A stretch of 64,000 nucleotides of DNA from Niveispirillum fermenti (GTDB taxonomy: Bacteria; Pseudomonadota; Alphaproteobacteria; Azospirillales; Azospirillaceae), in contig NZ_JBLTXA010000001.1 of NCBI RefSeq assembly GCF_048066175.1, forward strand, positions 186,001-250,000, given 5' to 3'. Below, in pieces: positions 34,091 to 42,665 of the stretch (within the stretch, counting starts at the first letter, position 1; the number at the start of each line of letters is the position of its first letter). The translations under genes and the position numbers were made by a program. The notes beneath the pieces were generated by a model. The model was given only the letters and a program-made list of their open reading frames with translations, was not told where the DNA came from and did no database searches.

Positions 34091-35179
34091 ATGAAGCTGT
34101 TCCAGTGCCAATGCTGCACCCAGGTCCTTCATTTCGAGAATACGGCCTGCCTGCGCTGTGGCCGGACGGTAGGCTATCTGCCTGGAACGGACGCCATGGC
34201 GGCGGTGGAAGCCGACGGCCCGGTATGGCGCGTGCTGCCAACGGGCGGGCAAGCGGGGGACACGCAACGTTGGCGATTCTGCCGCAATTGGGAATTGAGC
34301 GCCTGCAACTGGATGGTGGCGGTGGGCGATGGGGACGATCCCGAAGCGCCCGTCTTCTGCCGGGCCTGTCAGCATAACCGCACCGTGCCCGACCTGTCGG
34401 ACCCGGCCCATCATGCGCTGTGGCAGAAGATGGAGGCGGCGAAACGACGGCTGATCTACACGATCATGCGTCTGGGCCTGCCCCACCCCAGCCCGGACGA
34501 CGCCCATCCGGAGCCGCTGGCTTTCGACTTCCTGGCCGACGATCCGGAAGCGGAGGAACGGGTGATGACCGGCCATGCCGACGGCGTCGTCACCATCGCC
34601 CTCAAAGAGGCGGACGACGCCACGCGCGAGAAGATGCGCGCCGACATGGGCGAGGCCTATCGCACCCTGCTGGGCCATTTCCGGCACGAGGTAGGGCATT
34701 ATTATTGGGATATCCTGGTCCGCGACGGCGGCAAGCTGGAGGATTTCCGCGCCATGTTCGGCGACGAGCGGACCGATTATGGCGAGGCACTGGAACAGCA
34801 TTACAAGGAAGGTGCCCCCGCCGGCTGGCAGGAGAACCATGTTTCGGCCTATGCCACCATGCACCCATGGGAGGATTGGGCGGAGACCTGGGCGCATTAC
34901 CTGCACATGGTGGACACGCTGGAAACCGCCGCGGCCCTGGGCATGCGGCTGGAACCGGATGCGGATGAGGAGGGCGAGCTTTCCGCCACGGTCGATTTTG
35001 ATCCCTACCGCGTGCGCCGCGCCGCCCGCCTGATCTCCGCCTGGGTGCCGCTGACCGTGGCACTGAACACCCTGAACCGGTCAATGGGCCAGGCCGATCT
35101 CTATCCCTTCGTCCTGACCGAGCCGGTGCAGCGCAAGCTGGGCTTCGTGCATGATCTGGTGGTGGAGGGACGGAGGTAA
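34091..35179 (+). CDS. Putative zinc-binding metallopeptidase (zinc-ribbon plus HExxH)
   Basis: A 362-residue protein. The N-terminus carries a zinc ribbon (MKLFQCQCCTQVLHFENTACLRCG, residues 1-24, with a further CRNWEL...CNW and CRACQ set), and the middle holds FRHEVGHYYWD (about residue 200), a gluzincin-type HExxH active site; DWAETWAHYLHM later is the typical C-terminal helix and third-ligand region of this family. It is annotated elsewhere as putative zinc-binding peptidase (DUF2248-type). ATG 34091 is used because it starts exactly at the ribbon. Expected to be cytoplasmic; substrates are unknown. Confidence 0.85.
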   Translation: MKLFQCQCCTQVLHFENTACLRCGRTVGYLPGTDAMAAVEADGPVWRVLPTGGQAGDTQRWRFCRNWELSACNWMVAVGDGDDPEAPVFCRACQHNRTVPDLSDPAHHALWQKMEAAKRRLIYTIMRLGLPHPSPDDAHPEPLAFDFLADDPEAEERVMTGHADGVVTIALKEADDATREKMRADMGEAYRTLLGHFRHEVGHYYWDILVRDGGKLEDFRAMFGDERTDYGEALEQHYKEGAPAGWQENHVSAYATMHPWEDWAETWAHYLHMVDTLETAAALGMRLEPDADEEGELSATVDFDPYRVRRAARLISAWVPLTVALNTLNRSMGQADLYPFVLTEPVQRKLGFVHDLVVEGRR

Positions 35180-35210
35180 AGTCGCCCGGCACCTTGCGCG
35201 AAAACGGGAT

Positions 35211-35262
35211 TTGAGGGCGGTGATCAGAACCAATTGGTTCTGATCACCGCAAAATAGTATTA
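35211..35262 (-). repeat. Modular palindromic repeat, copy 2 (ade 3' UTR, core only)
   Basis: A perfect 34-base palindrome at 35217-35250 (arms GCGGTGATCAGAACC, centre AATT) plus the terminal 12-mer AAAATAGTATTA at 35251-35262 and TTGAGG on the other side. It is the shortest copy. The ade stop codon is 11 bases from its end, the same orientation as the other copies relative to the upstream gene. Confidence 0.9.
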
Positions 35263-35273
35263 ACTGTAAGTCA

Positions 35274-36989
35274 TCACGCCGCCACCAGCTCAAACTTGTC
35301 CACATCCACCAGCCCCATGTCGGTGATCTTCAGATGCGGGATCACCGGCAGGGGGAGGAAGGCCAGTTGCAGGAAGGGCTCAGCCAGAGGGCAGCCCAGC
35401 GCCTTGACCGATGTGCGCAGCGCTTCCAACTCATGTTCCACCGCCTCGAACGGCTTCAGGCTCATCAGGCCCGCGACCGGCAGGGCGAGTTCGCCGACAA
35501 CAGCACCATCCTTCACAGCCACGAAGCCACCGCCGATTTCGATCAGGCGGTTGATGGCAGCGACCATGTCGGCGTCGCTGGAGCCCACCGCGCAGATATT
35601 GTGGCTGTCATGGCCGACAGAACTGGCCAGCGCGCCCGACCGGATGCCGAAGCCCTTCACGAAGCCCTTGCCGATATTGCGGGTGAAGCCGTGGCGCTCC
35701 ACCACGACGATCTTCAGGATGTCATTGTCCGGATCGGCATGGCGGCGGCCGTTGCGATAGGGGACGGTGGCCTGCAACGCCTCCGTGATGATCTTGTTGG
35801 GCAGCACACCGATGACAGGCGTGCCGGGACCGGCGGCGGGAATGGCGAGGTCTTCGGCCCCGATGCGGTCGCGCTTGATGGAGTTCAGGCCCACGGCGGG
35901 CGCAGAGGTGCGGCCGGCAAAGGTTTCAGGGGATACCGGCTTGCCGGCCCGGATCACCTGGGACACGGCACATTGCGCCAGATCGTCCAGCAGGACGATA
36001 TCCGCCCGATAGCCCGGCGCCACCAGCCCCCGGTCCGTCAGCCCGAAACCGCGTGCCGCCGACCATGTGGCCGTGCGATAGGTGGCGGCAATATCCGCCC
36101 CATGGGCGATGGCACGGCGGATCAGATGGTCCAGATGTCCTTCCTCCGCGATGTCCAGCGGGTTGCGATCATCGGTGCAGAAGGCCAGGAACGGGCTGGT
36201 CACCGGATCGATCAATCCTGCCAGCGCATCCACATCCTTTGACACCGAGCCGTCGCGGATCAGCACCTGCATGCCCTTGGCGATCTTTTCCCGCGCCTCG
36301 GCCTGGCTGGTGCATTCATGGCAGTTCCGGATGCCGCAGGAAAGATAGGCGTTCAGTTCCTTTCCTGTGACCAGCGGTGAATGCCCATCGATATGGGCGC
36401 CATAGAACTCCGCCAGCTTGTCCAGCGTCTCCTCATCCTTCCACAGCACGCCGGGAAAGTTCATGAACTCGGCCAGGCCGATGACTTTGGGATGGTGGCG
36501 GTGGCGGGCCAGATCGTCGGCCTTCAGCCGGGCGCCCGCCGTTTCCAGATGCGTGGCCGGCACACAGGAGGAAAGCTGGACGCGCAGGTCCAGCGCTGTC
36601 GTCAGAGCCGAATCCAGGAAATATTCAAGCCCCGTCCGCCCCAGCACGTTGCATATCTCGTGCGGGTCGCAGATGGCCGTGGTGGTGCCGCGGGGCAGGA
36701 CGCAGCGGTCGAATTCCGACGGGGCGACCAGGGTGCTTTCACAATGGACATGGGTGTCGATGAAACCCGGCACGGCAAAGCGGCCCCTGCCATCGATCTC
36801 CATGACGCCGTCATAGCGGTCATAGGTGCCGACGATGGTGTCGCCGCAGATGGCGATGTCGGTTTCATCGATGGCACCGGTAGCCACGTTCAGCAGCCGT
36901 ACATTCTTGATGACAAGATCGGCGCGGTTGCGCCCCATGGCCTGATCGATCCGCTGTTTCAGGATGGCTTTGGCGGCGGCGCGGTCCAT
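35274..36989 (-). CDS. ade: Adenine deaminase (Ade family)
   Basis: A 571-residue amidohydrolase-superfamily enzyme converting adenine to hypoxanthine and ammonia. Metal-binding HVH is in GFIDTHVHCEST (about 81-92), with SCGIRNCHECTSQAEA, FCTDDRNPLDI and the C-terminal VGHDSHNICAVGSSDADM block distinctive for bacterial Ade. The length is standard. It is near an NCS2 permease on the opposite strand (37499), a logical uptake partner, and the guanine deaminase gene at 44139 belongs to the same salvage theme. ATG 36989 is the natural start. Confidence 0.95.
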   Translation of the reverse strand: MDRAAAKAILKQRIDQAMGRNRADLVIKNVRLLNVATGAIDETDIAICGDTIVGTYDRYDGVMEIDGRGRFAVPGFIDTHVHCESTLVAPSEFDRCVLPRGTTTAICDPHEICNVLGRTGLEYFLDSALTTALDLRVQLSSCVPATHLETAGARLKADDLARHRHHPKVIGLAEFMNFPGVLWKDEETLDKLAEFYGAHIDGHSPLVTGKELNAYLSCGIRNCHECTSQAEAREKIAKGMQVLIRDGSVSKDVDALAGLIDPVTSPFLAFCTDDRNPLDIAEEGHLDHLIRRAIAHGADIAATYRTATWSAARGFGLTDRGLVAPGYRADIVLLDDLAQCAVSQVIRAGKPVSPETFAGRTSAPAVGLNSIKRDRIGAEDLAIPAAGPGTPVIGVLPNKIITEALQATVPYRNGRRHADPDNDILKIVVVERHGFTRNIGKGFVKGFGIRSGALASSVGHDSHNICAVGSSDADMVAAINRLIEIGGGFVAVKDGAVVGELALPVAGLMSLKPFEAVEHELEALRTSVKALGCPLAEPFLQLAFLPLPVIPHLKITDMGLVDVDKFELVAA

Positions 36990-37006
36990 GGGTCAGCCCT
37001 CACATC

Positions 37007-37462
37007 TCAATGGGGAACATTGGCACAGAGCGCCACCAGGTCGGCTTCGGCCGCCGGCTGGACGGGACGGCCGTTGAACAGAACCCGGTCACGCTCGACC
37101 GTTACCGTACCGATCTGCACCTCCCCCCGGTAGAGGTTATTTGTTGCGATACCGAAACGCCGGGCCAGATCGGCGGTCAACTCGATCTCGATCACCTCCG
37201 GCAGCGCGATGGCGGCGCTGTCGGGCAAATCGGCCGGGGCGACCGGCCGGCCATGCACATCGACACCGGGCCGGTATTCGACATCGGCGCCGGGCTGGTG
37301 GCGGGTCAGGTACCGGCAGGCAGCGGGATCGACGCGGATGGTCGGCGGGTCGGCCTGGGTCCGGGCCGGCGATTGCGCCAGGGCCGGGACGGGAAAGACG
37401 ACCAGTGCGAACAAGGCCACCAACCCTATGGCTCCCATGGCTTTTTCAAGGAATACTGGCAT
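37007..37462 (-). CDS. Conserved exported hypothetical protein
   Basis: A 151-residue protein with a hydrophobic signal segment (about residues 10-29, IGLVALFALVVFPVPALAQ, cleavage likely after ALA). The mature part has CRYLTRHQPGADVEYRPGVDVHGRPVAPADLP, a segment I associate with an uncharacterised alphaproteobacterial periplasmic family, followed by beta-rich sequence ending ADLVALCANVPH; the two cysteines could form a disulfide. GGGGAGAG precedes the ATG at 37462. It sits just upstream of ade in the same direction with a 17-base gap, so they are likely co-transcribed. Function unknown. Confidence 0.7.
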   Translation of the reverse strand: MPVFLEKAMGAIGLVALFALVVFPVPALAQSPARTQADPPTIRVDPAACRYLTRHQPGADVEYRPGVDVHGRPVAPADLPDSAAIALPEVIEIELTADLARRFGIATNNLYRGEVQIGTVTVERDRVLFNGRPVQPAAEADLVALCANVPH

Positions 37463-37498
37463 TCCGTCTCTCCCCATATCCGACGCGCGGGGGCGCCC

Positions 37499-38800
37499 AT
37501 GCGCATGCTGGTATCCTACTTCAAGCTGAACGAGCTGGGCAGTGATGTCCGGACGGAGTTGCTGGCCGGGTTCACGACTTTTTTAACCATGGCTTACATC
37601 ATCTTCGTCAATCCGCAGATCCTGTCGGCAGCGGGCATGGACCATGGGGCCGTGTTCGTGGCGACCTGTCTGGCCGCGGCGCTGGGCTCCGCCATCATGG
37701 GGCTTTACGCCAACTATCCCATCGCCCAGGCACCGGGCATGGGGCTGAACGCCTATTTCGCGTTCACGGTGGTCGGACAGATGGGCTATTCCTGGCAGGT
37801 GGCGCTGGGGGCCGTGTTCCTGTCCGGTATCCTGTTCATCATCCTGTCGGTGCTGCCCGTGCGTGAGGCGGTGGTGAACGCCATTCCGCGCACGCTGAAG
37901 CTGGCGATCTCGGCCGGGATCGGTTTGTTCCTGGCCATCATCGCGCTGGAAAATGCCGGGTTGATCCGGGCCCATCCCGTCACGCTGGTCACCATCGGCG
38001 ACCTGACGAAGCCACAGCCGCTGCTGGCTGCTGCCGGTTTCATCATCCTCTGCGCGATGGCCGCGCGGCGGGTGACGGGGGCCGTGATCCTGACCATCCT
38101 GGCCGTGGCACTGGTCGGCATGGTATCCGGTGTCACCCCGTTCAACGGGCAGGTCGTGTCATTGCCCCCCGATCCCAGCCCCACCTTCCTGGCCATGGAT
38201 CTGGCCGGGGCCTTCAGCATCGGGCTGGTCACGGTCGTGTTCGCCTTCTTCTTTGTCGATCTGTTCGACACGGCGGGCACCCTGGTCGGTGTCGCGCACC
38301 GGGCCGGGTTGCTGGACAAGGATGGCAGGCTGCCGCGCCTGAAGCGCGCCCTGTTCGCCGATGCCGCCGCCACGACGGCCGGTGCGGCGCTGGGGACATC
38401 CACCGTCACCTCCTATATCGAAAGCGCGGCCGGCACCAATGTCGGCGGGCGCAGCGGGTTGACGGCCGTCACGGTGGCCGTGCTGTTCCTGGCCTGCCTG
38501 TTCCTGGCCCCACTGGCCGCCAACATCCCCGCCTATGCCACGGCCCCCGCCCTGCTCTACATCGCGTGCCTGATGGCGCGCGGACTGACCGAAATCGACT
38601 GGGAGGATGTGACGGAATATGCACCGGCCGTGGCGACAGCCATCGCCATGCCGCTGACCTATTCCATCGCCCATGGCATCGCCATCGGCTTCATCACCTT
38701 CGCCGGTATCAAGATCCTGACCGGCCGCTGGCGGGAGGCGGGACCCGTCGTCCTGGTGCTGGCGGGGCTGTTCCTTTTGAAATTCGTCCTGCTGGGCTGA
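37499..38800 (+). CDS. NCS2/AzgA-type adenine-guanine-hypoxanthine permease
   Basis: A 433-residue inner-membrane purine symporter. It matches the AzgA/GhxP group by ELLAGFTTFLTMAYIIFVNP (residues 20-39), the NPYxAP-like PGMGLNAYFAF motif, FFFVDLFDTAGTLVGVA in TM8 and SALGTSTVTSYIESAAG-like GALGTSTVTSYIESAAGT in TM10, all near-invariant in the family. About 12-14 helices. The divergent gap to the exported hypothetical gene is 36 bases, and ade lies just beyond, suggesting a purine uptake and deamination unit. Confidence 0.93.
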   Translation: MRMLVSYFKLNELGSDVRTELLAGFTTFLTMAYIIFVNPQILSAAGMDHGAVFVATCLAAALGSAIMGLYANYPIAQAPGMGLNAYFAFTVVGQMGYSWQVALGAVFLSGILFIILSVLPVREAVVNAIPRTLKLAISAGIGLFLAIIALENAGLIRAHPVTLVTIGDLTKPQPLLAAAGFIILCAMAARRVTGAVILTILAVALVGMVSGVTPFNGQVVSLPPDPSPTFLAMDLAGAFSIGLVTVVFAFFFVDLFDTAGTLVGVAHRAGLLDKDGRLPRLKRALFADAAATTAGAALGTSTVTSYIESAAGTNVGGRSGLTAVTVAVLFLACLFLAPLAANIPAYATAPALLYIACLMARGLTEIDWEDVTEYAPAVATAIAMPLTYSIAHGIAIGFITFAGIKILTGRWREAGPVVLVLAGLFLLKFVLLG

Positions 38801-38825
38801 CCGGCAGGCAACCGATTCCCCTCTC

Positions 38826-38852
38826 CCCGCCATGATATTCCCCCATGGCGGG
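38826..38852 (+). terminator. Hairpin after the purine permease gene
   Basis: CCCGCCATG (38826-38834) pairs with CATGGCGGG (38844-38852) around a 9-base loop, 26 bases beyond the permease stop. No T-run follows, so it may be a stabiliser or weak terminator. Confidence 0.4.
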
Positions 38853-39331
38853 AGTAGATATTAACAGATGGACGATTAAGGATTACGCAGAGAAAATCAT
38901 GATAACGATAGCATTGATGAAATAATAGGCTTGTGCTGCCCTTTTGGGCATTCATTCCGTTTGCGTAAAGGGCACAAGCAACCCAAGCCGGCGTCCAATG
39001 AGAAGAAGACTAAATTTTTCTTTATTTTCAATGTGTTAGATAGAATCTGCGATCCAGGGAAGCCATGCAGCAGGGATATGGTTCGAAACCGAACCATGCA
39101 TCCGTGACAATGCTGCCACAGTGCCCGCATCATTTTTGTGCGAAGCATTTGGTTAATGATTTTTGATGGTGACGGGTGTGCCGAGGCCTGCTTATACTCC
39201 GCCCCACAAAAGAAAAAGACCGCGCCAGCAAGGCAGCGCGGCCTGAGTTTAGGGAGGAATCGCCACCAGGCGGTGTCAAAACAGGGATCCAACCCCGTTC
39301 GACAAGATAAGTTTTTAACTTTCTGAATTCG

Positions 39332-39364
39332 AAGGCAAGCCGATTTTATCGGCTTGCCTTTTTT
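39332..39364 (+). terminator. Strong intrinsic terminator with no obvious upstream gene
   Basis: AAGGCAAGCCGA (39332-39343) pairs perfectly with TCGGCTTGCCTT (39349-39360) around TTTTA and continues into TTTT. The T-run is on the plus strand only. The nearest plus-strand gene ends more than 500 bases away and has its own hairpin, so an unannotated transcript probably ends here. Confidence 0.88.
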
Positions 39365-39434
39365 ATTGATCGATTCTTAGATTTTTGCTCAAGAAATATG
39401 CAATTGCTAACCAACCGAACAGGCGTTTGCCCGT

Positions 39435-40004
39435 TCAGAGGGCGGAATAGCCCTGAAAACCCGCCTTTATGGCTTGTTGCCAGGGCAAATCGAGATTCGA
39501 CATAGCAATCATGGCCGGACAATCGGGCCGGTGGGCGCCGGGCAGATATCCGATGCTCATCAGGAACTCGCCAACGATCTCCCCGCCTGTGAAGCGGAAA
39601 GTCCGGCCGAACAGCTTCACCCATTCGGGCTTGCCCCGCGGGTGGTTAGCCGCGATCCAGCCATGGAAGGAACCGTGGCTGGATCGCAGGCGCTGGATCA
39701 TCTGTGCATTGTGAATAGCGGCCTGGACCTTCAGCCGGTTTCGGATGATACCCGGATCGGCCAGCAGCCGGTCAATATCCGCAGGGCCGTAAGCCGCCAC
39801 CGCATCGACGGAAAAACCATCATAGGCGGCGCGAAAGCTTTCCCGCTTCTTCAGGATGGTGAGCCAGGACAGGCCGGCCTGGTTGATTTCCAGCACCAGC
39901 CGTTCGAACAGTTCATCATCCCCGGTGAGCGGGACGCCATATTCATGATCATGATAGGGACCGTGCCATTCATGGCCCGGCGCCACATCGCAATATCCCG
40001 ACAA
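39435..40004 (-). CDS. DNA-3-methyladenine glycosylase I (TagI type), copy 2
   Basis: A 189-residue TagI-family glycosylase. YCDVAPGHEWHGPYHDHEYGVPL at the N-terminus and AHRPDC near residue 160 give the Cys/His zinc ligands with correct spacing; FERLVLEINQAGLSWLTILKKRESFR is the pocket region. It differs from copy 1 by an FGRTFRFTGGEIVGEFLMSIGYLPGAH segment, typical of a distinct sub-family that often shows different substrate range. It stands alone with ridA upstream on the same strand. Confidence 0.9.
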   Translation of the reverse strand: MSGYCDVAPGHEWHGPYHDHEYGVPLTGDDELFERLVLEINQAGLSWLTILKKRESFRAAYDGFSVDAVAAYGPADIDRLLADPGIIRNRLKVQAAIHNAQMIQRLRSSHGSFHGWIAANHPRGKPEWVKLFGRTFRFTGGEIVGEFLMSIGYLPGAHRPDCPAMIAMSNLDLPWQQAIKAGFQGYSAL

Positions 40005-40104
40005 GATTCCGCTTCCTTCTCACGAAAGGTCGTATCCTGGCAGCATAGCGCGGCGGAGCCGGACGGTCGCGGAAAATGTTCGCTTTACGTTCTGTTTAAC
40101 AGCA

Positions 40105-40143
40105 TCTCCGGCCTGCCTGCGACCAGGGCGGGCAGGCCGGAGA
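40105..40143 (-). terminator. Hairpin downstream of ridA
   Basis: TCTCCGGCCTGCC (40105-40117) pairs with GGCAGGCCGGAGA (40131-40143) around 13 bases, 5 bases after the ridA stop on the minus strand. The sequence beyond is TGCTGTT, a poor T-run, so efficiency is uncertain. Confidence 0.55.
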
Positions 40144-40148
40144 CCGGG

Positions 40149-40616
40149 TCAGGCGACCTCCAGCACGGCCTCTACCTCCACCGCCACGCCGAAGGGCAGT
40201 GACGCGGCGGAGACGGCGGAACGGGCATGCTTGCCGGCATCACCGAACACTTCGCCCATCAATTCCGACGCACCGTTGATCACCTTGGGCTGGTCATTGA
40301 AATCGCCTGTGGAGTTGACGAAACCCACCAGCTTCACCACCCGCACCACGCGGTCCAGATCGCCATCCAGCGCCAGCCGGGCCTGTGCGATGATGTTGAG
40401 GGCGCAAAGACGGGCCGCCTCCCGCCCTTCCTCAATCGAACAGCCGGCGCCCAGCTTGCCGACATGACGCAGTTCCCCGTTCCACATCGGCACCTGACCG
40501 GAAATGAAAAGCTGGTTGCCCGTGCGCACGGCCGGGATATAGGCGGCCAAGGGCACCGCAGCCTTGGGCAGTTCGATATTCAATTCGGCCAGACGCGCGT
40601 CGATGCGACCCGCCAT
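40149..40616 (-). CDS. RidA-family (YjgH-type) enamine/imine deaminase-like protein
   Basis: A 155-residue RidA-superfamily protein (trimeric, chorismate-mutase-like fold). The family blocks GNQLFISGQVP (about 33-43), NIIAQARLALDG, VVRVVKLVGFVNST and the C-terminal VSAASLPFGVAVEVEAVLEVA are clear. The arginine that binds the carboxylate in true RidA is not obvious in ARSAVSAASLP, where it would be expected as R-x-x-V/I, and seems present as R133. It belongs to the longer YjgH/UK114-like group found in many alphaproteobacteria. Detoxification of reactive enamines is likely. Confidence 0.88.
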   Translation of the reverse strand: MAGRIDARLAELNIELPKAAVPLAAYIPAVRTGNQLFISGQVPMWNGELRHVGKLGAGCSIEEGREAARLCALNIIAQARLALDGDLDRVVRVVKLVGFVNSTGDFNDQPKVINGASELMGEVFGDAGKHARSAVSAASLPFGVAVEVEAVLEVA

Positions 40617-40695
40617 GGCAACCTCCTCTCAAAGGTGATGGGTTGGCCCCTTGATAGCAGTGCCCAAGGCGCCGGGGAAGGGCCGGACCCCGCAC

Positions 40696-42357
40696 TTATC
40701 GATCCATGTCCTGGCCTGACAGGATGTAGAAATGCAGCAGGACCGGCCGGCCGCGGGAATAATTGAAGCCGGACAGTTCGGCCACCCGGCGCGGATGCCG
40801 GCCGGCCGCCTGCATGGCGGCAAGGAACGCCGCCTCCTCCCGCCCCGTGGTGACCAGTCCGATGGCACAGGCGGGATCGGCCAGCAGATGACCGGCCACC
40901 ATGCCGCCCCCACCCAGCCGCGTTTGCGTGCCCACCAGGAACACCATGGACGGCTCTGTATAGCCACCGGCCGCCAGGATACTGCCGGCACAGGGCTTTT
41001 GCGCGTCGAACACCTGCCGGACCTGCGGGCTCAGCCAGAAAGGCGTCAGGCCCGGCAGCGCCATCCCGAACAGACCGGCATGGAAGCCCAGGCTGGCCAG
41101 CAGCGCCACCATCAGCCCCCGCCCCCGGTGATGGCGGGCCAGCAGGAACCAGAGCAGGCCGCCGGCAACCAGCACAATCCCCCCGGTAGCGACCAGGCTG
41201 CCTGTCAGCCCCTGCCCCATCAGCCGATAAGGGGCACCGACCAGCACCACACCCAGCGCGCCCGACACCAGCAGCATCAGGGCGGCGGCCGGCCAGGACC
41301 AGCGCCGCATCCGGGGTGCAGTCACGGCACCGGTTGCCGGCAACAGCGCCGCGGCCGCCAGCAACGCCACGGCCGGCAGCACGGGAAGCGTGTAATGCGG
41401 CAGCTTGGTCACCACGATCTCGTGGATGACCCAGGTCGGGATGATCCAGGCCAGGCAGAAGCGAACCGCGGCCTCATGCCGGCGCGCCCATATCCAGGGC
41501 AGCGCCAGCAGGACCAGCGGCGCCCAGGGCCAGAAACTGATCCAGAAGCTGGCCAGGAAATATCCCGGCGGTGCGCCATGGCTTTCCTGCCCCGCATGCG
41601 CCTTGCCCAGGAATTCATGCCCCACAGCCGTGGCGAAGAAGCCGCCATCCGTGGCGATCGTGATGGCGGCCAGCCAGGGCAGCACAAGGGCCAGCAGAAC
41701 CGCGAGACCGGCGACAGGGCGCAGGCGGGCAAGCCATGGCGCATCGCGATCGATGATCCACAGCGCCAGCATGGCGGCACCCACCACCATCAGGATCACC
41801 CCCTTGACCAGGATGCCCAGCCCCAGCGAAAGCCAGAACAGCATCGCCAGCCCCCGCGGCAGGGGCAGATCCGGCCGCATATAGACCCGCGCCAGCACCC
41901 CCATGCAGCCCATGACACAGGCAAGCTGGACGGCATCGGTCTTGGCCATGCGGGCTTCCACACCCAGAATGACACAGGTGGCCAGCATCGCGGCCCCCAG
42001 CAGCCCGGCCGCCGGCCCGAACAGGCTGGCCCCCGCCCAGGCCGTCAGCAGCACGGCCGCCAGCGCGCCCGCCAGGGAGGGCAGCCGGTACATCCAGACC
42101 GGCCCGTCATCGCCGCCGACCGTCAGGACATGCACCGTCGCGGCCTGCATCCAGTAGATACCGACCGGCTTCTTGTGCCGCGCTTCATCCTGGAAGCGGA
42201 TATCGATGAAATCGCCTGTTTCCAGCATCTGCCGGCTGGCCTGGACATACCGGCTTTCATCCCGGTCGAAGGGCGGGATCGTGGCAAGGCCCGGCAGGAA
42301 GGCGGCAAGCGCCAGCACAAAAAGCAGCAGCCGGGAGAGGGTCCCCCCGGCCTTCAT
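40696..42357 (-). CDS. ArnT-like family 39 glycosyltransferase (polyprenyl-phosphate sugar dependent)
   Basis: A 553-residue inner-membrane glycosyltransferase with about 11-12 helices. The first periplasmic loop FDRDESRYVQASRQMLETGDFIDIRF carries the DE pair used in catalysis by ArnT/PMT enzymes, followed by ARHKKPVGIYWMQA; the C-terminus is a soluble periplasmic domain. It would move a sugar from an undecaprenyl-phosphate carrier to lipid A or another envelope lipid. Its ATG overlaps the LAB_N gene stop by four bases, completing a cassette with the GT2 enzyme that makes the carrier-linked sugar. Confidence 0.88.
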   Translation of the reverse strand: MKAGGTLSRLLLFVLALAAFLPGLATIPPFDRDESRYVQASRQMLETGDFIDIRFQDEARHKKPVGIYWMQAATVHVLTVGGDDGPVWMYRLPSLAGALAAVLLTAWAGASLFGPAAGLLGAAMLATCVILGVEARMAKTDAVQLACVMGCMGVLARVYMRPDLPLPRGLAMLFWLSLGLGILVKGVILMVVGAAMLALWIIDRDAPWLARLRPVAGLAVLLALVLPWLAAITIATDGGFFATAVGHEFLGKAHAGQESHGAPPGYFLASFWISFWPWAPLVLLALPWIWARRHEAAVRFCLAWIIPTWVIHEIVVTKLPHYTLPVLPAVALLAAAALLPATGAVTAPRMRRWSWPAAALMLLVSGALGVVLVGAPYRLMGQGLTGSLVATGGIVLVAGGLLWFLLARHHRGRGLMVALLASLGFHAGLFGMALPGLTPFWLSPQVRQVFDAQKPCAGSILAAGGYTEPSMVFLVGTQTRLGGGGMVAGHLLADPACAIGLVTTGREEAAFLAAMQAAGRHPRRVAELSGFNYSRGRPVLLHFYILSGQDMDR

Positions 42358-42665
42358 GTCGTCCCCCGCCTCTCCCGCCGGATCAGGTGCAGGTTGCGGG
42401 TATAGATGACCAGGGCCGGCACCTGACCCGCGATGATCACCAGATCCGGCCGCAGGAAACCATAGACCATCAGCATCATGCCCCCGCCCAGGCTGAACCA
42501 CCAGAAGGCGACGGGCATCACGGAACGGCCGGCCCGCTCCGAACTGACCCACTGCACCAGAAAGCGCATCATGAACATGGCCTGGGCCGACAGGCCGAAG
42601 ACCACCAGCCAGCCCTTGTCGGCGATGGCAGCATGCCACCAGGCGTCGATATGGGTCCAGATCAT
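42354..42665 (-). CDS. Small membrane protein with lipid-A-disaccharide-synthase N-terminal (LAB_N) domain
   Basis: A 103-residue protein of three hydrophobic helices. GLSAQAMFMMRFLVQWVSSERAGRSVMP at about 24-51 and WWFSLGGGMMLMVYGFLRPDLVIIAGQ match the stand-alone LAB_N domain, named because it is fused to LpxB in some bacteria. Stand-alone copies accompany GT2 and GT39 enzymes, where they may act as flippase-like subunits or scaffolds. It overlaps both neighbours by four bases (42662-42665 and 42354-42357). Confidence 0.87.
   Translation of the reverse strand: MIWTHIDAWWHAAIADKGWLVVFGLSAQAMFMMRFLVQWVSSERAGRSVMPVAFWWFSLGGGMMLMVYGFLRPDLVIIAGQVPALVIYTRNLHLIRRERRGTT

Larger units (their letters stand above)
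38801..39434. other. Long non-coding, relatively AT-rich interval with structured segments
   Basis: No convincing protein gene. After the permease hairpin there is an imperfect inverted repeat GCTTGTGC...GCACAAGC (about 38930-38978), an AT-rich run (39010-39035), a tight hairpin ATGGTTCG-AAAC-CGAACCAT (39078-39097) within outer CAGCA/TGCTG arms, a TATACT element near 39192, a CCGCGC...GCGCGG hairpin near 39220, and a strong plus-strand terminator at 39332-39364. A 62-codon frame (39138-39326) exists but shows no family features. Confidence 0.6.

Noticed and set aside
39078..39097. GGTTCGAAACC as a tRNA T-loop
   Set aside because: It is simply a near-perfect hairpin; no acceptor stem, anticodon arm or CCA-side partner fits around it.
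39138..39326. 62-codon frame ending before the orphan terminator
   Set aside because: No ribosome site at the start, no recognisable family and unusual composition; kept only as part of the possible small RNA region.
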